27,329 nt of DNA from Candidatus Hodarchaeota archaeon (GTDB lineage: Archaea; Asgardarchaeota; Heimdallarchaeia; Hodarchaeales; Hodarchaeaceae). The notes under the pieces were generated by a model. It saw nothing but the letters and a program-made list of their open reading frames with translations, did not search any database and had not been told where the DNA came from. The DNA is taken from assembly GCA_016839665.1 (NCBI GenBank), contig JAEOTU010000050.1:1-27329 (forward strand), read 5' to 3'. Below, piece after piece: positions 23,279 through 27,329 of the stretch (position 1 is its first letter; every line of letters starts with the position of its first letter). Both the position numbers and the translations under genes were made by a program.

Positions 23279-24298
23279 TCATTCCACGAGAGATATTTGT
23301 TCTTGGGGCCTTCCTTTCCCTTTTGAAATTTTTCTGACTTGTACTGTTTTATTTTTTTCTAATATTGCCAATGATTCGTTTAATTGCTTTCCACTCATCT
23401 GTAGATGATCAGCTAACTGTTGTTTAGAAAGAACTCCTTTTTCAGCTAAAAAATTAGATATCCTTGTTAAATTGGTATGATTTTCTTGTTGAGTCTTTAA
23501 TATTTCACGTGCATCCTGAAACGCACGTTTTCGAATCTGATTCTTAATAGCTTCAACAACATTAAAGTCTAAGAATGATGAAAGGATCCACTCGCTTCCC
23601 TGTGGATCATATTCAATAGAAATGAATCTTTTTCGATCAATGAGGATATTTCCCGACGAAAAGATTCGATTATCAACACTTACGTACTGTTGGTTTGCTA
23701 TTTCGACTGTATAGGCCTTAATTTTAGTTTCTAATTCCCTTACAACTCCCAAATCGTTTTCGTGGAGATAAACTCCTACCCATATATCATTGTGAACTGT
23801 TTGATTGAGAATTTGAATATATTTTGACAAAATATGCGTGGGAACTAGATTAACAAGAATTTCAGTTTTAGCCGCGGACAAGTGTTGGGATAGGAATTTC
23901 TCAGCTTCTATAGAGTTATGAGTAAAGTAATAAAAGCTTATTTGACGTTTGCATGAACCTTGGATAAATTGGTTAAGATAGGTGGTTTGAGCTTTATCCA
24001 GTTCAGCATTAATACTACGAATTTCATCCTTAAGCTTCTCAATCTGTCCTTCTGCAAGCTGCGTCAAGGCATGCGTAGGATTTTGGACTGAAAAAAGCTT
24101 GGGATATTCTTCTTCTAAGGTTTCGATGAGATCATAGCTTTTTAACTGCCTTAAAGCAGCATAAACAGCCTTGGAAGACAGTACGAGGTTATCACAAATA
24201 ATTTTTGCGGATAATTCTCCAACATTTTGAAGAAGATAATTATATACTTTTGAACAATTGGAATCAAAGCCGTAAGCTTCTAAATTAACGATCACCAT
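23279..24298 (-). CDS. TrmB-family transcriptional regulator with an extra C-terminal helix-turn-helix
   Basis: Transcriptional regulator. The N-terminal winged helix (about 5-70) reads like TrmB (SAKIICDNLVLSSKAVYAAL), followed by a coiled coil (about 80-108) and a phospholipase-D-like effector-binding domain (about 115-255). Residues 276-339 form a second winged-helix-like segment (SKQQLADHLQMSGKQLNESL, then a wing with KGKGR), which is unusual for TrmB. The protein is 339 residues. The adjacent downstream gene is a phosphoribosyltransferase, and upstream the small cysteine-rich gene diverges from it across 136 bases containing an inverted repeat, a likely autoregulated set. The start ATG lies about 25 bases after a TATA-like box. 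Confidence 0.83.
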   Translation of the reverse strand: MVIVNLEAYGFDSNCSKVYNYLLQNVGELSAKIICDNLVLSSKAVYAALRQLKSYDLIETLEEEYPKLFSVQNPTHALTQLAEGQIEKLKDEIRSINAELDKAQTTYLNQFIQGSCKRQISFYYFTHNSIEAEKFLSQHLSAAKTEILVNLVPTHILSKYIQILNQTVHNDIWVGVYLHENDLGVVRELETKIKAYTVEIANQQYVSVDNRIFSSGNILIDRKRFISIEYDPQGSEWILSSFLDFNVVEAIKNQIRKRAFQDAREILKTQQENHTNLTRISNFLAEKGVLSKQQLADHLQMSGKQLNESLAILEKNKTVQVRKISKGKGRPQEQISLVE

Positions 24299-24434
24299 TG
24301 GTTTAAAATCCTAAGAATCGCTTATTTATTATCTGACTTAACTTTTTCACTGTCTGAAAAACTAGTCAGAAAATTGTTATATACTCTGATTGAAATGAAA
24401 CAACTGTATTTCAAATATTAAAGGTGAAAATAGT
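24299..24434. promoter_or_regulatory. Divergent control region with a likely operator
   Basis: Divergent promoter between the TrmB gene and the small cysteine-rich gene. Leftward TATA-like box ATAATAAATAAG (minus strand of 24321-24332); rightward box TTATATA at about 24378-24384. Between them lies the perfect inverted repeat TTTTTCA-CTGTC-TGAAAAA (24343-24361). GTCTGAAAA (24352-24360) is followed by GTCAGAAAA (24365-24373), a direct repeat at a 13-base period. The geometry is that of an operator able to block both promoters, the obvious candidate being TrmB; inference. Confidence 0.5.
24422..24427 (+). promoter_or_regulatory. Shine-Dalgarno of the small cysteine-rich gene
   Basis: AGGTGA sits seven bases before ATG 24435, an ideal archaeal ribosome binding site. 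It also contains the GTG that might be mistaken for the start of the next gene. Confidence 0.6.
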
Positions 24435-24572
24435 ATGGCAGTATGTCGTGAATGTAAATTTTGGAATCCTATTGAAGGAGAAGAAGAAATTGGAGACTGT
24501 TTTGGTCATAAAGTACCTGGAAACACTCCAACTGAAAATTGTCCATCGAATAGTTTTCAACCTCGGAATTAA
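24435..24572 (+). CDS. Small cysteine-rich (putative zinc or Fe-S) protein
   Basis: A 45-residue protein: CRECKFW (C4, C7) near the start, then GDC (C22) and ENC (C36), four cysteines in the pattern Cx2C-x14-C-x13-C. That fits a single zinc site or a small Fe-S site. Evidence that it is real: ideal ribosome binding site (AGGTGA, 7-base spacer), TATA box about 50 bases upstream, and divergent arrangement with a regulator. It is followed after 19 bases by the small membrane protein in the same orientation. Function unknown; a metal-binding or redox accessory protein is the simplest guess. Confidence 0.65.
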   Translation: MAVCRECKFWNPIEGEEEIGDCFGHKVPGNTPTENCPSNSFQPRN

Positions 24573-24591
24573 AGCTAGGAAAGAATGTCTG

Positions 24592-25035
24592 ATGGAGATT
24601 ACACCAAAAAGGGTCATAATTCCTATATTGTATGCGATCTTGATTTGGGTGGTTGCGTTCTTTGTAATCGGATGGACTCAGATTAGTGAAGATCCCGCAA
24701 TCCAGGCGTTGTACCTCCCAATGGTTCTTTTATTTAGTCTGGGCACATTAATCTTAACTGGAGGTTTTCTTTGGTGGTATTTACCTCACTTAGCGATTGA
24801 TATCCAACAACAATGGTTACAAGAGAGTTTATTCTTTGGAATCATTGTAATGGTCATCCAATTCCTTTTTGATATTGTAACATTTGGTTTTTTCCTCCCT
24901 AACGTTGATCTCTTAGCTTATTTCTTTGGAATGTTCACAGGTGATCCTCAAGGGTCAACTGTTATTATAATGTACCCTTTAATTGTTGTTTGGACTATAT
25001 TAGGTGGCTTTATCACACTGAAGCAGAGGATTTAA
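24592..25035 (+). CDS. Small four-helix membrane protein
   Basis: Protein of 147 residues with four hydrophobic segments (about 8-28, 39-60, 74-103 and 120-143) and short loops. I place the start at ATG 24592, preceded by AGGAAAG as ribosome binding site; a longer frame from GTG 24424 is rejected because it would overlap the whole cysteine-rich gene. It follows that gene in the same orientation and is probably co-transcribed. A T-rich run (CTTTTTTT, about 25050-25057) just after the stop could be a terminator shared with the convergent gene. Function unknown. Confidence 0.6.
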   Translation: MEITPKRVIIPILYAILIWVVAFFVIGWTQISEDPAIQALYLPMVLLFSLGTLILTGGFLWWYLPHLAIDIQQQWLQESLFFGIIVMVIQFLFDIVTFGFFLPNVDLLAYFFGMFTGDPQGSTVIIMYPLIVVWTILGGFITLKQRI

Positions 25036-25040
25036 TAACC

Positions 25041-25057
25041 TCCCTTCTCCTTTTTTT
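25041..25057 (+). terminator. T-rich terminator-like run
   Basis: A pyrimidine tract ending in seven T residues lies 5-22 bases after the stop codon of the small membrane protein and before the convergent flavin-reductase gene, as expected of archaeal T-run termination. Confidence 0.4.
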
Positions 25058-25068
25058 ATCCAGAGTTT

Positions 25069-25617
25069 TTATTTTTCAATAACTTCCCCAATTCTCCGAA
25101 ACTCTCTAGGCCAATAAAGGAACCCTTGAGAACGATCGTAATCCTCGTGTTTATGAGCTGCAACCACCTTTCCTATGAACCAGACATGAGTACCGTTGAG
25201 ATTAATTGATTGTACAACTTTGCATTCGAGATTTACTGGACACTCATCAATGAGATAAGAAGTAATTTCAAGAGCCTTTTTTGGTGTCAAACTTGCTGCT
25301 TCAAATTTATTAACATCTCTACCTGATTTTGATCCACAGATTAATACAGCTTCAAGTTGCTCTTGTTTGGGAATATTAATTGAATAATCTTGAGACTCTT
25401 TAAGTAATTCAAAGGAATATCTTGTCGGTACGATACCAATCATAACCATAGGTGGATCAAATGAAAAGAAACTAACTGCAGCAACAGTTATGATGTTCTT
25501 TTGAATGCAAACCAACACAACTGGAAATCCTGGGAATGCCATAATCCCTTCTTTATTAGAAATTCTAACTTTATCAGAGTGGTTGTCATTTTCATCTTTT
25601 GACGTTTTTATCACCAT
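25069..25617 (-). CDS. Flavin reductase-like FMN-binding protein
   Basis: Member of the flavin reductase-like split-barrel family, which binds FMN and supplies reduced flavin or transfers electrons. It shows the early GFPVVLVC strand, SFFSFDPPMVMIGI, the SFELLKESQDYSINIP helix-strand pair and the CGSKSGRDVNKF segment; C-terminal GTHVWFIGKVVAAH completes the barrel. About 182 residues, as usual. The frame opens at TTG 25620, but I prefer the ATG at 25617. No partner oxygenase is nearby. The ADP-ribosylglycohydrolase gene upstream is on the same strand, 88 bases away. Confidence 0.85.
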   Translation of the reverse strand: MVIKTSKDENDNHSDKVRISNKEGIMAFPGFPVVLVCIQKNIITVAAVSFFSFDPPMVMIGIVPTRYSFELLKESQDYSINIPKQEQLEAVLICGSKSGRDVNKFEAASLTPKKALEITSYLIDECPVNLECKVVQSINLNGTHVWFIGKVVAAHKHEDYDRSQGFLYWPREFRRIGEVIEK

Positions 25618-25708
25618 CAATACTCATTTTGTAAATATCACTGACTTTATCTATGCGTAGGAGTCATCTAATATAATGAATATTCTACCAAAATAGATTT
25701 TTTAATTG

Positions 25709-26632
25709 TCACTTGGAAAATTTTTTCAAAAATAGTTCAAACAGGTCGTTTGCTTTTTGTTGGAAAATATCTACATCTTCAAGAATGTCAATCCAGTTTT
25801 TTGGAATGCTCTCAATTCCTAAAAAGGCGCCGCAGAGAGCGCCAGCCATACAAGCAATGGTATCAGTATCCCCTCCGCACTTTATTGATGAATGTAAAAC
25901 TTCATAAAAATTAGAAGAATTATTTAAAAAGTTATAAATGGCGATAGGAACTGATTCTGGAGCAGTAATGTTTACTCCGAGTTGGCTAATTATCCGATTA
26001 ATAGGAGGAGCCGTACTCAAGTAAGTTTCAATTCTTTCAAGTTTTTGATGATAAACTCTTGATAACTGCAGATTTTGAAGCTTTTTTACAAAATCTACTG
26101 GTTCAAAAGATCTTGGATCTTCTTGAACTGCAAGAGCAACAGCGTAAGCCTGTAATAACGCTCCTTCTCTCCCAAGAGGGTGTGTATGTGTGATTACCGA
26201 GACTTGATCTACAACTGTTTCCAATCTTGCCAAATTTTTATGATAAAGCAATCCTACTGGACAAATTCTCATTGCAGCACCATTTCCAAATGATCCAGCC
26301 CCGTAAAAGGCCTCTTTTGCGGGACGATCCCAAGGTAGTCCATCCTTAATTTGCATTAAGACTGAAGTTGCTCCTGAACCATATCCTCTCCTGTAATCAT
26401 AATTTTCTACGAAAGTCTTAGCCATATGAAGACCATTAAACTCCCCATTATTGACTAATAAAGATTCAAGAACTCCTTTCATCATTTCACTATCATCAGT
26501 GTAATTTCCCCCGACTAATTGAAAATCCTCAACATCAACAGGATAATACCTTCCTTCATAGCTAGCTCCCCATGAATCGCCTATCACGCTTCCTAGGATT
26601 GAACCTAAGAATCTACTCCTTATGTGCTTCAT
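25709..26632 (-). CDS. ADP-ribosylglycohydrolase (ARH3-like)
   Basis: Removes ADP-ribose from modified proteins or nucleic acids or hydrolyses related compounds, using a two-magnesium centre. The 307-residue protein has the family's motifs: YTDDSEM (T45, D46, D47), GSFGNGAAMR (113-122, like the ARH3 motif), THTHPLG (148-154) and GGDTDTIACMAGALCG (253-268; D255, D257, T258). All expected metal residues are visible. Its ATG overlaps the stop of the upstream methyltransferase-type gene by four bases (ATGA), so translation is coupled. The substrate is unknown; the neighbour hints at DNA or restriction-linked ADP-ribose chemistry. Confidence 0.93.
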   Translation of the reverse strand: MKHIRSRFLGSILGSVIGDSWGASYEGRYYPVDVEDFQLVGGNYTDDSEMMKGVLESLLVNNGEFNGLHMAKTFVENYDYRRGYGSGATSVLMQIKDGLPWDRPAKEAFYGAGSFGNGAAMRICPVGLLYHKNLARLETVVDQVSVITHTHPLGREGALLQAYAVALAVQEDPRSFEPVDFVKKLQNLQLSRVYHQKLERIETYLSTAPPINRIISQLGVNITAPESVPIAIYNFLNNSSNFYEVLHSSIKCGGDTDTIACMAGALCGAFLGIESIPKNWIDILEDVDIFQQKANDLFELFLKKFSK

Positions 26633-27329
26633 TTTCTAAACCTAGCAAGAATAACGCTTTTCTGATTAGACAAAACTTCTTCTTTCTTTGGATCTTTAAG
26701 GTGGAATTGATCTAAAATATATTCAAAACTCTTTTCATCTAGTCCATATAGTTTAGCAACCAAAGAATCAATAGTGGCTTTGCATTGAAGTCTGTTTAAA
26801 GGAGATTCAATCGTGGTGTTTTGTTTCACCCGTTTGTGTAAGGCCTCAAACTCAGGATAGAGATTTGCTACATTTTTTACAATTTCTTGATATATTTTGT
26901 TGTGTTTTGACAAGCGAGGTACAGGCATATCATTGACAAAAAACATGTTGATATTGGTTGATACTTTCAAACGGAGTAAATAATCAAACACAAAACTGTT
27001 GAATACTCCACATAAGTATAACAAATCATCCTCGTCAATCAATTTTTCATTATTTTCTGGATTAACGATTCTGGTTACAATTACGGAATTACCACAACAA
27101 ACCATACGAGGTAAAATTGTAGCAATCATTGTTCTTCGATTAGTGCTTGCTGCAACTGCTCGAAATCCTATTCTATGTTCCTTGAACTCCTTGTATTGCT
27201 CACCAAATTTAGATAAAATATTTATTTTCTTTATCCAATATCGTGGCTCTTTGAATTGATGATTATATTGTTCAATCATTTTTCCCTCAAAAATTATTAA
27301 TCCTTGTTGCTCAGTGTTGAATAAATTAC
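26629..27329 (-). CDS. C-terminal part of a DNA methyltransferase / type IIG-like protein (partial)
   Basis: The frame is open to the window edge (27329), so this is the 3' end of a longer gene; the apparent ATG at 27279 is internal. The visible C-terminal 230 or so residues match the TaqI/Eco57I-type specificity region of N6-adenine methyltransferases and fused restriction-modification proteins. They show QGLIIFEGKMIEQYNHQF, then FRAVAASTNRRTMIATILPR, a CGVFNSFVFDYLLRLK stretch, INMFFVNDMPVPRL and a final DSLVAKLYGLDEKSFEYIL. The methylase core with the NPPY motif would lie outside. The stop overlaps the ADP-ribosylglycohydrolase start. Type IIG enzyme, BREX-like methylase and solitary methylase all remain possible. 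Confidence 0.85.
   Translation of the reverse strand, partial: NLFNTEQQGLIIFEGKMIEQYNHQFKEPRYWIKKINILSKFGEQYKEFKEHRIGFRAVAASTNRRTMIATILPRMVCCGNSVIVTRIVNPENNEKLIDEDDLLYLCGVFNSFVFDYLLRLKVSTNINMFFVNDMPVPRLSKHNKIYQEIVKNVANLYPEFEALHKRVKQNTTIESPLNRLQCKATIDSLVAKLYGLDEKSFEYILDQFHLKDPKKEEVLSNQKSVILARFRK

Noticed and set aside
24424..24591. 5' extension (56 codons from GTG 24424) of the small membrane protein
   Set aside because: Its GTG is part of the Shine-Dalgarno of the cysteine-rich gene, the extension overlaps that gene fully, and ATG 24592 has its own ribosome binding site and begins the hydrophobic protein.

Overview
The window is AT-rich, gene-dense archaeal DNA. Signs of an archaeon are a type II methionine aminopeptidase of archaeal length, a TrmB-family regulator, an archaeal/eukaryotic-type glycyl-tRNA synthetase, Shine-Dalgarno sequences of the AGGTGA type, and TATA-like boxes 25-45 bases ahead of several starts. 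A Rag/Gtr-like GTPase fused to a roadblock domain, a long HEAT-repeat protein and a dolichol-kinase-like enzyme point to an Asgard archaeon. That placement is inference, and I cannot fix the lineage within Asgard.

Layout. 1-50 may be the start of a leftward gene that leaves the window. 169-1596 is a leftward Trz/Atz-type amidohydrolase. 1838-5048 holds a rightward MFS transporter and a membrane-anchored alpha/beta hydrolase; the DNA before both carries the same TCACGTGAACC element. 5054-6127 is a leftward atypical kinase/phosphotransferase, 6457-7371 the methionine aminopeptidase, and 7407-11054 a leftward block (membrane protein, possible 50-residue tail-anchored protein, HEAT-repeat protein, alpha/beta hydrolase). 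11277-15850 is rightward: an OLD-family ATPase/TOPRIM nuclease, the Rag-like GTPase-roadblock fusion, a proline dehydrogenase and a polytopic membrane protein. 16097-18620 pairs glycyl-tRNA synthetase with an agmatinase/arginase-family enzyme, one base apart. 18904-20827 is a tight three-gene sulfur unit: an IscS/NifS-like protein, the scaffold IscU and TusA. 20888-24298 is leftward: dolichol-kinase-like enzyme, membrane protein, and a TrmB regulator with a phosphoribosyltransferase 4 bases behind it. 24435-25035 is rightward: a 45-residue cysteine-rich protein and a small membrane protein. 25069-27329 is leftward: a flavin-reductase-like protein, an ADP-ribosylglycohydrolase, and the C-terminal end of a DNA methyltransferase/type IIG-like protein that runs off the window; the last two overlap at ATGA.

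Most notable observations. (1) The IscS/NifS-like protein has lost the lysine that binds PLP (Leu instead) and at least four other cofactor-pocket residues, but keeps the catalytic cysteine and sits directly before an intact IscU and TusA. It looks like a PLP-free desulfurase relative kept as a sulfur relay or assembly partner. (2) The Rag-like GTPase-roadblock fusion keeps the P-loop and the HKTD guanine motif but lacks recognisable G2 and G3 switch motifs. (3) A DNA methyltransferase-type gene is translationally coupled to an ADP-ribosylglycohydrolase, a possible defence or DNA-modification pair. (4) A 45-residue cysteine-rich protein with a strong ribosome binding site lies in the TrmB divergent control region, which holds an inverted repeat placed like an operator.

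I saw no rRNA, tRNA, CRISPR array or insertion sequence.
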